Counted from the first letter of the stretch, positions 7,700 to 15,837 are shown. The stretch: 22,017 bases of DNA from an uncultured Paracoccaceae bacterium (GCA_938038825.1 CALHST010000421.1:1-22017); one strand, 5' to 3'. Notes: generated by a model not told the origin, from the sequence alone. Translations and numbers: made by a program.

Positions 7700-9013
7700 G
7701 TGGCTGGGTCAGTTCATGATCAAGCGCATCTCGCCGGTTTGTTTGATGCAGGAGAGGTGGCACGTTTGTTTTCCGCATCTGCAGACATCCGCGCGATGTT
7801 ACTGGTGGAAGGCACCTTGGCCAAAGTTCAAGGAGCGGCTGGAATCATACCGGAAATCAGTGCTGCGGCCATTCATCGTGCCTCTTTAGAGGTGCAAGTT
7901 GATGCTGGCGCCTTAACGCAAGCGACCGCCCAGAATGGTGTGTCCGTTCCGGCCCTTGTGTCGGCGTTCCGTAGTGAAATGCAGGCACCCGAGCATGCGC
8001 AATTCATTCATTGGGGGGCTACGTCACAGGATATCATCGATACCAGCGTGATGCTGCGCTTGCGTCAAGCGATCACACTTATTCGCAGCGATGTTGTGGA
8101 CACGCTGCACGCCTTGGCCTCCTTGGCAGAGAAACACGCGGCTCTGCCCATGGCCGCACGCACCTATGGTCAACACGCGGCACCGACGTCTTTTGGTGCT
8201 GTGGTTGCAAGCTGGGGGTGGCCCTTGTTGGCTGCGTTAAACGCTTTGGACGCGTGTCATTATCCTGCGTCGTTGAGTGGGGCCGTCGGCACAGCCACAG
8301 CGCTGGGTCCCAATCCAGTGGCGCTGCGCAAGGATTTTGCATCAGCCCTTAATCTGGCAGATCCGGGGCGCAGTTGGCATACTGACCGCACACCCATCAC
8401 CGACATCACCCAAACTTGCACGGCGATGGTTACGGCCTTTGGCAAGATGGGCGAAGACATGATCGCCATGACGCAAAGCGACGTGGCTGAGCTGCGCTTG
8501 GGCGGCGCTGGTGCGTCTTCGACTATGCCGCAAAAACAAAATCCAGTTGTGCCTTCGGTGCTTGTCGCAACTGCGCATACGGTGCACGGGCTGAATGCCA
8601 TTTTGCAGGAGGCGGCCATGCACAGATTTCAACGGGATGGCGTTGCGTGGTTCACTGAATGGATGGTGTTACCGCAAATCGTGCTAGGGGCCGCTTGCGC
8701 GGCAAGACACGCGGCGCAATGTGTGCCTGGCATCGCCCCCGTCCCAGATGTCATGCTGAACACAGTGACCAAAGACGGGTTACTATTTTCCGAAGCGCTC
8801 AGCTTTGCTTTGGCGAATATCATGCCGCGCCCCGACGCTCAGATTGCCGTTAAGTCCTTGGCAGCAAAGGTGCGTGACACGGGAACCCCGTTGCAGCAGC
8901 TCGCTGAGCAAGAATGGCCTGATCTTGCAAGAGCCGTTTTCGATCCTGCGCAATCGCTTGGAACGGCACCCGCAGAGGCACGCGCTTTTGCGCGTGCTGT
9001 GGGTGCCCTCTGA
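7700..9013 (+). CDS. pcaB: 3-carboxy-cis,cis-muconate cycloisomerase (PcaB)
   Basis: This 437-residue member of the fumarase/aspartase superfamily lactonises 3-carboxy-cis,cis-muconate to 4-carboxymuconolactone. The superfamily signature is GASSTMPQKQNP (271-282), with TSQD at 108-111 and a conserved RTYGQHAAP (154-162) that carries a likely active-site His159. It starts with GTG at 7700, immediately after the pcaD stop. The residues that follow (LAGLFDAGEVARLFS, IRAMLLVEGTLAKVQ) match the normal N-terminus, so no longer start is needed. Translation probably depends on coupling to pcaD. The next gene starts 1 bp after its stop. The substrate assignment is supported by the pcaD neighbour; adenylosuccinate lyase is excluded by the N-terminal region and the context. 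Confidence 0.88.
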   Translation: MAGSVHDQAHLAGLFDAGEVARLFSASADIRAMLLVEGTLAKVQGAAGIIPEISAAAIHRASLEVQVDAGALTQATAQNGVSVPALVSAFRSEMQAPEHAQFIHWGATSQDIIDTSVMLRLRQAITLIRSDVVDTLHALASLAEKHAALPMAARTYGQHAAPTSFGAVVASWGWPLLAALNALDACHYPASLSGAVGTATALGPNPVALRKDFASALNLADPGRSWHTDRTPITDITQTCTAMVTAFGKMGEDMIAMTQSDVAELRLGGAGASSTMPQKQNPVVPSVLVATAHTVHGLNAILQEAAMHRFQRDGVAWFTEWMVLPQIVLGAACAARHAAQCVPGIAPVPDVMLNTVTKDGLLFSEALSFALANIMPRPDAQIAVKSLAAKVRDTGTPLQQLAEQEWPDLARAVFDPAQSLGTAPAEARAFARAVGAL

Positions 9014-9014
9014 C

Positions 9015-10229
9015 ATGCGTCCCGGTGTCGTTTTCATTTTGATCACAGTCTTGCTGGATGCCATGGGCATTGGGCTTATTGTTCCAGTCATGCCCGACTT
9101 GCTGCAAGAGGTGAACGGGGCGGGACTTGCCTCTGCTGCGATTTGGGGCGGGATCCTGTCCACAACATTTGCCGCGATGCAGTTCCTGTTTGGCCCCCTG
9201 ATCGGGGGGCTGTCTGATCGTTTTGGGCGACGTCCCGTCTTGCTGATTTCGCTGGTTGTTATGGCGCTGGATTATCTGGTGATGGCCGTGGCAGGCACAA
9301 TTTGGCTGCTGTTTTTGGGCCGCATTGTTGGTGGCATCACAGCGGCAACCCAATCCACAGCAAACGCTTATATGGCGGATATCTCACGACCCGAAGACAA
9401 AGCCGCCAATTTCGGATTGATCGGCGCGGCCTTTGGCATGGGGTTTGTCTTTGGCCCCGTGATTGGGGGATTTCTTGCCGAATTTGGCACCCGCGCCCCA
9501 TTTTATGCAGCGGCGTTCCTAGCTGCTGCAAATGCCGTGTTTGGCTATTTCGTTTTGAAAGAAACCGTCGACAAAACCCGCCGTCGCGCATTTGAGTGGC
9601 GACGGGCCAACCCGTTCGGCGCCCTGAAGCACTTCAAAGCCCTGCCCGGCTTGCTGCCTTTGGTATTTGTCTATTTCCTCTACCAGCTTGCGTTTGGCGT
9701 ATACCCTGCGGTTTGGTCTTATTTTACCATCGCGAAATTCGATTGGAGCCCTGGGATCATTGGGCTGAGCCTTGGTTTGTTTGGGATTTCCTTGGCCGTG
9801 GTACAGGGTGGGTTGATCCGCCCCGCATTGCGCATTTTGGGTGAACGTGGAGCGGTCATTTGTGGACATGCCGCTGATGCGGTCGTCTTTGTGTTGATCG
9901 CGATTGTCAGTTCCAGCACTGTGTTGCTGATTTTGACCCCACTCGCAGCCCTGCCCGGTGTGATCACACCTGCCCTTCAAGGGATCATGTCAAAAGCCGT
10001 CAGCGATGATGCGCAAGGTGAATTGCAAGGAGCGCTGACGTCAGCTTCGGCGGTGGCGATGATGATTTCGCCTTGGATGATGGCCGGTGTGTTTGCGACA
10101 TTCTCTGGTGATGCAGCCCCCGTGTATTTTCCCGGGGCACCGTTTATTTTGTCTGCCGCCTTGATGGTTATTGCTTTGGTTGTCTTTATGCGCGTGCGCT
10201 TGCCGGAACAGGTGTCAGATAATTCCTAA
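9015..10229 (+). CDS. TetA-like MFS transporter (DHA1 drug/H+ antiporter type)
   Basis: This 404-residue major-facilitator protein has about 12 membrane segments. It shows LDAMGIGLIVPVMPDLL in the first helix, motif A GGLSDRFGRRPVLL between helices 2 and 3, and the antiporter motif C region GMGFVFGPVIGGF in helix 5. These are features of proton-driven exporters of the TetA/TCR branch. A longer open frame runs back through pcaB, but the ATG at 9015, 1 bp after the pcaB stop, is the natural start. Although it follows pcaDB closely, the antiporter motif suggests efflux and not uptake of an aromatic acid; efflux of a pathway substrate or toxic analogue is possible. Specificity cannot be read from sequence. 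Confidence 0.88.
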   Translation: MRPGVVFILITVLLDAMGIGLIVPVMPDLLQEVNGAGLASAAIWGGILSTTFAAMQFLFGPLIGGLSDRFGRRPVLLISLVVMALDYLVMAVAGTIWLLFLGRIVGGITAATQSTANAYMADISRPEDKAANFGLIGAAFGMGFVFGPVIGGFLAEFGTRAPFYAAAFLAAANAVFGYFVLKETVDKTRRRAFEWRRANPFGALKHFKALPGLLPLVFVYFLYQLAFGVYPAVWSYFTIAKFDWSPGIIGLSLGLFGISLAVVQGGLIRPALRILGERGAVICGHAADAVVFVLIAIVSSSTVLLILTPLAALPGVITPALQGIMSKAVSDDAQGELQGALTSASAVAMMISPWMMAGVFATFSGDAAPVYFPGAPFILSAALMVIALVVFMRVRLPEQVSDNS

Positions 10230-10309
10230 GAGGTCGTTTTCTCTCTAGCTTTGAGGCCCGTGTTTGCGCAGGCTGGTGAAAAGCAATGCTCAAAGTAGGA
10301 AAAGCACGC

Positions 10310-11395
10310 ATGCCCACGATCAAAGCAGCAGTCTGTCGCGAATTCGGCGCACCCCTGACGATTGAAGACATCCAGATCCGTGCACCGGAAGCAGGCGAGG
10401 TTGAGGTCACGTTGGACGCCTGCGCGATTTGCCACTCTGACATCTCTTATGCGGACGGCGCTTGGGGCGGCGTTTTGCCAGCAGTGTACGGCCATGAAGC
10501 GGCCGGCATCGTGACGGGTGTCGGCACGGGTGTCACAAGCGTTGCAGCAGGTGACAGCGTGGTCGTGACCTTGATCCGCGCCTGTGGGTCTTGCCCGTCC
10601 TGTGCATCCGGGTCACCCACCGTGTGCGAAACACCTTATGATGGGGCAGAAGGGCCGATCAAAACCGCAGATGGAGGCACCTTGATGCAAGCAATGGCTT
10701 GCGGTGGGTTTGCCGAAAAAGTGGTGGTGGATCAAAGCCAAGTGGTCGCAATCCCACATGACATGGCCAAAGATGCCGCGTCATTGATTTCCTGCGGCGT
10801 GATCACCGGTGTGGGTGCTGTTGTCAACGCAGCAGCCCTGCGCGCGGGCCAAGATGTGGTGGTTATAGGAGCGGGCGGTGTTGGACTGAATGCCATCCAA
10901 GGCGCGCGTATCGCAGGGGCCCGGCGCATCATAGCCGTGGACATGACCGAAGAAAAACTTGCGATCGCCAAAGAGTTCGGGGCCACGGATGGGGTTCTGG
11001 CGACGGACAAGGCGCCCTGGAAAGCGGCACGCAAGATCATGGGGCGCGGCGCGGACGCTGTGCTTGTCACGGTAGGCGCCATTCCCGCCTATGACCAAGC
11101 GCCCCAATATTTGGCTGGGAATGGCAAGGTCATTATGGTCGGCATGCCACATACAGGGGCCATGGCCCAATACGAGCCTGTGATTTTAAGCTTTATGAGT
11201 CAGGGGATGAAAGGGTCCAAGATGGGGGATGTCGTTATTCAGCGCGACATTCCTTGGATGGTGGATCTGTATCAACAGGGACGGTTGAAACTGGATGAGC
11301 TGATTTCGGGGCGTTGGTCGCTTGATCAAATCAACGACGCCATTGCGGACACAAAATCCGGTGCCGCCAAGCGCAATGTGATTGTGTTTCGATAA
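10310..11395 (+). CDS. Zinc-dependent alcohol dehydrogenase
   Basis: This 361-residue medium-chain dehydrogenase oxidises an alcohol or a related adduct with NAD(P). The catalytic zinc ligands are Cys41 (CAICHSD), His62-Glu63 (YGHEAAG) and Cys162 (SCGVITGVGA). The structural zinc site has Cys92, 95, 98 and 106 in ACGSCPSCASGSPTVC. The Rossmann motif GAGGVG is at 187-192. The SCGVITGVGAV segment places it near the class III/arylalcohol branch. ATG 10310 is preferred, with AGGA at 10297-10300; an ATG at 10286 in frame adds eight residues not expected in the family. The 80-bp gap upstream suggests its own promoter, which I cannot define. It is followed by a GC-rich repeat and then the enolase-superfamily gene. 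Confidence 0.88.
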   Translation: MPTIKAAVCREFGAPLTIEDIQIRAPEAGEVEVTLDACAICHSDISYADGAWGGVLPAVYGHEAAGIVTGVGTGVTSVAAGDSVVVTLIRACGSCPSCASGSPTVCETPYDGAEGPIKTADGGTLMQAMACGGFAEKVVVDQSQVVAIPHDMAKDAASLISCGVITGVGAVVNAAALRAGQDVVVIGAGGVGLNAIQGARIAGARRIIAVDMTEEKLAIAKEFGATDGVLATDKAPWKAARKIMGRGADAVLVTVGAIPAYDQAPQYLAGNGKVIMVGMPHTGAMAQYEPVILSFMSQGMKGSKMGDVVIQRDIPWMVDLYQQGRLKLDELISGRWSLDQINDAIADTKSGAAKRNVIVFR

Positions 11396-11448
11396 GGGGG
11401 CTCTGCCCCCGCCCCGTTGGGGCTCCCCCGGGATATTTTTGGCAAAAA
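11396..11448. repeat. GC-rich double-hairpin intergenic element
   Basis: Directly after the alcohol dehydrogenase stop are GGGGGC-TCT-GCCCCC (11396-11410), GCCCC-GTT-GGGGC (11411-11423), TCCCCC (11424-11429) and then GGGATATTTTTGGC with a TTTTT-GGC-AAAAA inverted repeat (11436-11448). The leading G5 run can pair either with the first C5 run or with the trailing C5 run, giving two exclusive folds. Such G/C-block elements followed by an ATATTTTT stretch are, from memory, frequent between roseobacter genes. It may act as a terminator for the upstream gene, since a T-run follows the hairpins at a short distance. Confidence 0.7.
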
Positions 11449-11466
11449 GAAATAGAAGGCCATGAG

Positions 11467-12699
11467 ATGAAGCTGCAGGATCTGGAGATCATTATCACAG
11501 CGCCCCCAGCCCCGGGTTGGGGGGGACGCTATTGGATTTTGGTCAAGGTGACCACGGCGTGCGGTATTGTCGGCTGGGGAGAATGTTATGCATCTTCGGT
11601 CGGACCTGCAGCGATGCGGGGCGTGATTGAGGATGTTTTTCAGCGCCACATGGTCGGGGAAAACCCTGAGAACATTGAGATGATGTTCCGGCGGGCCTAT
11701 TCCAGCGGTTTCACACAGCGCCCAGATCTGACCGTGATGGGGGCGTTTTCGGGGCTGGAGATTGCCTGTTGGGATATTCTGGGCAAAGCGCGGGAGCGGC
11801 CCGTTTATGCCTTGCTTGGGGGGCGCATGTGGGACCGGGTGCGCTGCTATACCTATCTGTACCCGCTTGCTCAGCATGACATGGGTGCGTTTTGGACCTC
11901 TGCCGAAATGGCCGGAGAAGCCGCGTCGAATTGCGTGGCGCGGGGATATACTGCGGTGAAATTTGACCCTGCAGGACCATATACGCTGCGGGGCGGCCAT
12001 ATGCCTGCCATGTCAGACATATCCCAATCTGTTGCGTTTTGTGCGGCCATTCGCAGCGCTGTTGGTGACTCTGCAGACTTGCTCTTTGGTACCCACGGAC
12101 AATTCACCACCGCAGGAGCCATTCGCTTGGGTCAGGCGTTGGAACCTTATTCCCCATTGTGGTTTGAGGAACCCATCCCCCCTGATGCAGTCGGTGAGAT
12201 GGCCAAAGTGGCAAACGCTGTGCGCATTCCTGTGGCCACGGGGGAGCGGCTGACAACCAAAGCGGAATTTGCTGCCGTCTTGCGCGCGGGCGCTGCAAGC
12301 ATTTTGCAACCCGCGTTAGGGAGATCAGGGGGTATATGGGAAGCCAAAAAGATCGCCGCTTTGGCCGAAGTTTATAACGCGCAAATGGCGCCGCATCTTT
12401 ATGCAGGCCCCATCGAATGGGCGGCCAATTTGCATCTGGCGACGTCGATCCCCAATCTGCTGATGGCAGAAACGATCGAGACTCCCTTTCATGACGCTTT
12501 GATCAATGGGTCAATCCGGGTCGACAACGGGTTTGTGTCCTTGGGCGACGCTCCCGGGTTGGGGATTGAGGTGGACGAAGCCCTGGCGCGGGCTCATCCC
12601 TATCACGGGGGTGATCTGCATCTGCAAATGCAAGAAGATCCCTGTGACTATGTGAATGGCAACGCCTTTGAAGGCGGCGCACCCGCGCCAAAAGACTAG
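11467..12699 (+). CDS. Mandelate racemase/muconate lactonizing enzyme family protein
   Basis: This 410-residue enolase-superfamily protein has the N-terminal capping domain and the C-terminal TIM barrel. Members abstract a proton alpha to a carboxylate, usually to dehydrate or epimerise sugar acids. Visible barrel features are Lys165 in AVKFDPAG, Glu234-Glu235 in WFEEPIPPD, Glu260 in ATGERL and His310 in MAPHLYAGPIEW. Two positions are unusual. Where the first metal ligand (Asp) is normal the sequence reads LLFGTHGQF (207-213), and the usual QPD of the His-Asp dyad reads QPALGRSGG (281-289). GAAGG precedes the ATG. It ends 18 bp from a convergent gene. A sugar-acid dehydratase is the best guess; the substrate is unknown. 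Confidence 0.82.
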   Translation: MKLQDLEIIITAPPAPGWGGRYWILVKVTTACGIVGWGECYASSVGPAAMRGVIEDVFQRHMVGENPENIEMMFRRAYSSGFTQRPDLTVMGAFSGLEIACWDILGKARERPVYALLGGRMWDRVRCYTYLYPLAQHDMGAFWTSAEMAGEAASNCVARGYTAVKFDPAGPYTLRGGHMPAMSDISQSVAFCAAIRSAVGDSADLLFGTHGQFTTAGAIRLGQALEPYSPLWFEEPIPPDAVGEMAKVANAVRIPVATGERLTTKAEFAAVLRAGAASILQPALGRSGGIWEAKKIAALAEVYNAQMAPHLYAGPIEWAANLHLATSIPNLLMAETIETPFHDALINGSIRVDNGFVSLGDAPGLGIEVDEALARAHPYHGGDLHLQMQEDPCDYVNGNAFEGGAPAPKD

Positions 12700-12717
12700 C
12701 CGCGGGGCTTTGATCCG

Positions 12718-13413
12718 TTAAGTGCGGGCCTGTTCAAACGCAGCCCACGCCTGTTCGAATTCAGTAAACCCAATGCGTTTTCCGCGCACCGCGTCCAGCA
12801 CGACCTTTTCGGATGCAAATAAAGTGCCAATGGCAGATTCCAGATTTGGGATCACCTCAGGCGGCACCACCAAAGCGCCATGACGATCTGCATGGATCAG
12901 ATCCCCAGGAGCAACCGTCAGACCAAAGACCTTAACCGGTTGATCAAACTCCAGCACATGCACAAAACCGTGGCTTGGACCAATCGAACCCGCCACGACG
13001 GGATAGCCATCCGGTAAATCGTCCAGATCCCGCATCACACCATTTGTAAGGGTGCCGGACAGATCAAAAGCCTTGTGGATGTTCGTGTTGATTTCGCCCC
13101 AATAGGCACCAATGGCATTTGGAAAATCCGCATCTTCTACAACACACACGCCGGGGCGTGGCCCTTCTGACATATATTTATAATAAGCCATACGGCGCGT
13201 TTTGATCACATCTGCCGCTTCGCTGGGAGGCGCTACAGCGGCAATGCGGGCCGTGCGGGCAAACCCAACCATGGCCGTCCCCGGGGCAGAACACTGCATT
13301 GTTCCCCGTGTAAAGGCATCAAAGCCACGTTTGCCTTGGGCGACCTCGATGGCGTTGCAAACGGTTGGCGTGTCGACCCGTTTCATCAAATCATGCAGAG
13401 AAGCGTCCATCAT
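12718..13413 (-). CDS. RraA-like family protein (possible aldolase/decarboxylase)
   Basis: This 231-residue protein has the RraA/HMG-aldolase fold, whose members include an RNase E regulator and 4-hydroxy-4-methyl-2-oxoglutarate or oxaloacetate-type aldolases. TPTVCNAIE near residues 15-23, GTLTNGVMRDLDDL (120-133, with Arg128-Asp129) and VAPGDLIHADRHGALVVP (167-184) are the recognisable blocks. The Arg-Asp pair is the metal and pyruvate-binding motif in the aldolases, so catalysis is plausible. The ATG at 13413 overlaps the preceding gene's TGA (ATGA); the adjacent ATG at 13410 is an equal alternative. A longer frame upstream is a shadow of the MetE-like gene. Coupling to that gene suggests a joint metabolic role and not RNA regulation. 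Confidence 0.82.
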   Translation of the reverse strand: MMDASLHDLMKRVDTPTVCNAIEVAQGKRGFDAFTRGTMQCSAPGTAMVGFARTARIAAVAPPSEAADVIKTRRMAYYKYMSEGPRPGVCVVEDADFPNAIGAYWGEINTNIHKAFDLSGTLTNGVMRDLDDLPDGYPVVAGSIGPSHGFVHVLEFDQPVKVFGLTVAPGDLIHADRHGALVVPPEVIPNLESAIGTLFASEKVVLDAVRGKRIGFTEFEQAWAAFEQART

Positions 13414-14528
13414 GCGTCCCGCGCCCCAGCCGACAGAGCTTCCAGTTTGGCATAAGCGATTTCCGGATCCACGGCACCAAATCCGGCAAAGGTTCCGAAA
13501 CCACAATCTGACCCTGCCACGACGCGCTCTGCGCCGACGATATTGGTAAACCGTTCAATCCGCTGGCGCACCACTTCGGGATGTTCCACAAAGTTGGTGG
13601 TTGTGTCGACCACACCCGGTACCAGCACCTTGCCGTCTGGTATTTCGGCCTTGCGGTCCCGGAACACCGTCCATTCATGCGCATGACGTGGATTAGACGT
13701 TTCAAATAACACATAGCGGGCTTTGGCCGACATCAGGGTCGAAAACATGGTATCCATCGGCACGTCGCAAACATGCGGGCCTTCGTAGTTGCCCCAGCAA
13801 ATATGGATGCGCACCTTTTCTTCTGGAATCCCGTCCAATGCATGGTTCAATGCCTCCACATGCCCTTGTGCGACTTTGACGAATTCTTTGTCGCTGAGAT
13901 CTTGAAACAGCATATGACGCGATAACGCCAAATCCGGGCAGTCCAATTGCAAATCCAATCCAGCCGCGACAATCGTCTGATATTCTGCACGCATCGCATC
14001 CGCCAAGGCTTCAAGATAGGCATCACGGGTTGGATAGAAATCGTTTTGCAGGAACAAAGAAATCACCCCGGGTGACGCCGCATTCATAAAGCCGCGCGTT
14101 GCCCCGTGTTTGGCCATCGCCGCCTTAAGGTTTGCAATGTCCTTGTTCAGTTCATCTTGTCCTTTGGAGGCCACAGCGCTGGTGCACATCGGGCGCGCAT
14201 ATTTCGGCGTGCCGCCCGCCTCGGCCAATCGCTTGAGAAAGGTGGGGAACAGCTTCAGATCGCCCGGAGCATTGCGCGGACTATCACCGGAAAACCCGGT
14301 GTAGCGGTCTTTGACATACGTGGCATAGGAAATTTTTGACGTCTCGCCATCACTGACAATATCGACGCCAGACGCGACTTGACGGCGGACTGTGTCGTCC
14401 ACCGCCTTGGTCATGGCTGCGTCAAATTCGGCCCTGTCATAGGGTTCTGCGTTTTCACGCGCGAAGATGAAATCCACCACGTCTTGAGTGCGCGGCAAAC
14501 TGCCAACATGCGTCGTTAGAACAGCCAT
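13410..14528 (-). CDS. Stand-alone MetE-like (cobalamin-independent methionine synthase C-terminal type) protein
   Basis: This 372-residue protein matches only the catalytic barrel of MetE. The zinc site is complete: His242 and Cys244 in RIHICWGNY, Glu276 in LFETSNPR and Cys342 in GSDCGFGTF. The N-terminal THVGSLPR (6-13) and SDGETSK (59-65) are also MetE-like. The N-terminal half of true MetE is absent, so it is a core-type methyltransferase or a paralogue that moves a methyl, or cleaves a C-S or C-C bond, in another pathway. ATG 14528 follows AAGGGA; an in-frame GTG-type extension to 14594 lacks family likeness. It starts 11 bp after the membrane-protein gene and overlaps the RraA-like gene. 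A methionine synthase role is possible but unproven. Confidence 0.82.
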   Translation of the reverse strand: MAVLTTHVGSLPRTQDVVDFIFARENAEPYDRAEFDAAMTKAVDDTVRRQVASGVDIVSDGETSKISYATYVKDRYTGFSGDSPRNAPGDLKLFPTFLKRLAEAGGTPKYARPMCTSAVASKGQDELNKDIANLKAAMAKHGATRGFMNAASPGVISLFLQNDFYPTRDAYLEALADAMRAEYQTIVAAGLDLQLDCPDLALSRHMLFQDLSDKEFVKVAQGHVEALNHALDGIPEEKVRIHICWGNYEGPHVCDVPMDTMFSTLMSAKARYVLFETSNPRHAHEWTVFRDRKAEIPDGKVLVPGVVDTTTNFVEHPEVVRQRIERFTNIVGAERVVAGSDCGFGTFAGFGAVDPEIAYAKLEALSAGARDA

Positions 14529-14539
14529 AGAATAATCCC

Positions 14540-15742
14540 TTAAGCCTTTTCTTTTTGTGTAACCCAATGTTGGTTCAAGCGCCACATGCCCCATGCCAAT
14601 GGAATTGCAGCCAGTCCACCAAGCACATAGGCCAAAGGCTCGTCGCCGAATGTTTCAAACATCTGCGTATAAGCGTGTATTCCAACGAACGTCATGGCAC
14701 CGTTGAACAGGCCCCTTTGGTTGCGATGGGCAGCCCAAGCAATGACACCGATCAAGACCAAGGCCCACAACACGGTGTAGACGTTTTCGCTGATAAACAA
14801 GGATGACTCTAAATAGGCGGCGCGGGCGGTCTCGTAAGTCTCGCGGGTGGCCCAATCCGCACTGCGATACCATGGCCCCGGCCCCCAAACTGTTTGCCCA
14901 ACACGATCGCCCCACAATGACCCAACAAGCGCGCACATGTTTGCGACGATAAAGGCCATCATGCGAACAATCGCTCCGTGCCGAGCTGTGCGCTGTGATT
15001 TGCCACGCATCCAGACTGTGATGCCCACCATCAAAACAATCATCTGCAAAATCGACAACGTGCTTTCCGGCGAATAAAATACATAAGCCGCGTGGAAATA
15101 GCTGGTGCCCGTATCCAGAACTTGCGCAAATGGAACAAGCGCCAAAGCGGACACCAAGCGAACATCTGTCAGCCAACCAGCGGCGGCAATCACAATCGAG
15201 GCGTAAAGGAAAAAGGCTGCCTTTGGCCAACCAGCGATCTCACCCAGATCCATTGCAAAACCAATGCCCCAAAGATGCAGCGCCAGCCCCATCAACAGGA
15301 TGGCCCCCTGAACAAAGCGAGTTGTTAAACCGGTGCGCACCAACGCCAATCCAGCGACACCAGCAACAAACGCGCCGCCGGGGATCATCAACCAACCCGC
15401 CATATCGGGATATCTTCCCGTCAGTTCCAATCCCGCGCCGCCGATCAGCATCCCTGCCCCGATCAAGGCCGCCGCATTTCCAAACATTGCATATAGCACG
15501 CCAGATCGCGCCAGCACCAAAAGCCCCGCCGCCAACAACCCCGATCCAACCACGGCAACCGACAGCGCGTCCGCCAGCCAAAATATCAAGCCGCCTGTTG
15601 TGGCCAAAATCCCGAAACACAATACCGCGTTGATTGCGAGCGACACCATAATACTGCGCGCGCGCATCTGTATTTCCTGAGCGGCGGCGGCATCAATCAC
15701 CCCGTCATCAACCAAGTCCAATGTATTTGCGACAACAATCAT
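14540..15742 (-). CDS. Polytopic membrane protein, DUF2157-like
   Basis: This 400-residue protein has a short soluble start (MIVVANTLDLVDDGVID, AAAAQEIQMRA) followed by about ten hydrophobic segments. The opening pattern of two short helices with a LVDDGVID..AAQEI motif before many membrane helices resembles DUF2157 and related families, whose function is unknown. A loop near residues 280-320 (GDRVGQTVWGPGPWYRS, ATRETYETARAAYLESSL) is soluble and probably periplasmic or cytosolic. GGAG lies eight bases before the ATG. Two palindromes and a candidate promoter directly upstream suggest this is the first gene of a unit that continues into the MetE-like and RraA-like genes. A transport role for that pathway is inference. 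Confidence 0.7.
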   Translation of the reverse strand: MIVVANTLDLVDDGVIDAAAAQEIQMRARSIMVSLAINAVLCFGILATTGGLIFWLADALSVAVVGSGLLAAGLLVLARSGVLYAMFGNAAALIGAGMLIGGAGLELTGRYPDMAGWLMIPGGAFVAGVAGLALVRTGLTTRFVQGAILLMGLALHLWGIGFAMDLGEIAGWPKAAFFLYASIVIAAAGWLTDVRLVSALALVPFAQVLDTGTSYFHAAYVFYSPESTLSILQMIVLMVGITVWMRGKSQRTARHGAIVRMMAFIVANMCALVGSLWGDRVGQTVWGPGPWYRSADWATRETYETARAAYLESSLFISENVYTVLWALVLIGVIAWAAHRNQRGLFNGAMTFVGIHAYTQMFETFGDEPLAYVLGGLAAIPLAWGMWRLNQHWVTQKEKA

Positions 15743-15753
15743 CTTTTACTCCA

Positions 15754-15766
15754 TGAACACCGTTCA
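15754..15766. promoter_or_regulatory. Operator-like palindrome 1 (TGAAC-N3-GTTCA)
   Basis: This is a perfect 5-bp inverted repeat, TGAAC-ACC-GTTCA, 12 bp before the start codon of the membrane-protein gene. It covers the expected transcription start of the candidate promoter at 15772-15800. A bound factor there would block transcription. The shape suits a TetR- or LacI-like dimer. No regulator gene is adjacent in this direction. Confidence 0.6.
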
Positions 15767-15771
15767 CTATT

Positions 15772-15800
15772 CAAATAGGGAGATTGAAGTCATCAATCAA
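15772..15800 (-). promoter_or_regulatory. Candidate promoter of the membrane/MetE-like/RraA-like unit
   Basis: On the - strand, TTGATT (15800-15795) and TATTTG (15777-15772) are 17 bp apart. The -35 is good and the -10 only moderate. It lies between the two TGAAC-N3-GTTCA palindromes, which makes it the best candidate for the regulated start of the downstream unit. Confidence 0.4.
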
Positions 15801-15808
15801 GTATTTTT

Positions 15809-15821
15809 TGAACGGCGTTCA
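15809..15821. promoter_or_regulatory. Operator-like palindrome 2 (TGAAC-N3-GTTCA)
   Basis: TGAAC-GGC-GTTCA is the second copy of the same palindrome. Its centre is 55 bp from copy 1, and it sits just upstream of the candidate -35. Only the 3-bp spacer differs between the copies. The element is flanked on both sides by TATTTTT stretches. The stem is too short to be a terminator for the gene that ends at 15838. Confidence 0.6.
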
Positions 15822-15837
15822 TATTTTTCACTGCGTC

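Noticed and set aside
8805..9014. Upstream extension of the MFS transporter by 70 codons
   Set aside because: The extension runs through pcaB in another frame and has no membrane or family character. ATG 9015 directly after the pcaB stop gives a normal N-terminal helix.
10249..10295. Inverted repeat CTTTGAG...CTCAAAG before the alcohol dehydrogenase gene
   Set aside because: Seven bp with a 33-bp loop is expected by chance at this scale, and it does not align with a promoter or ribosome-binding site in a meaningful way.
12700..12717. Bidirectional terminator between the convergent genes
   Set aside because: The 18-bp gap has no hairpin followed by a T-run in either direction.
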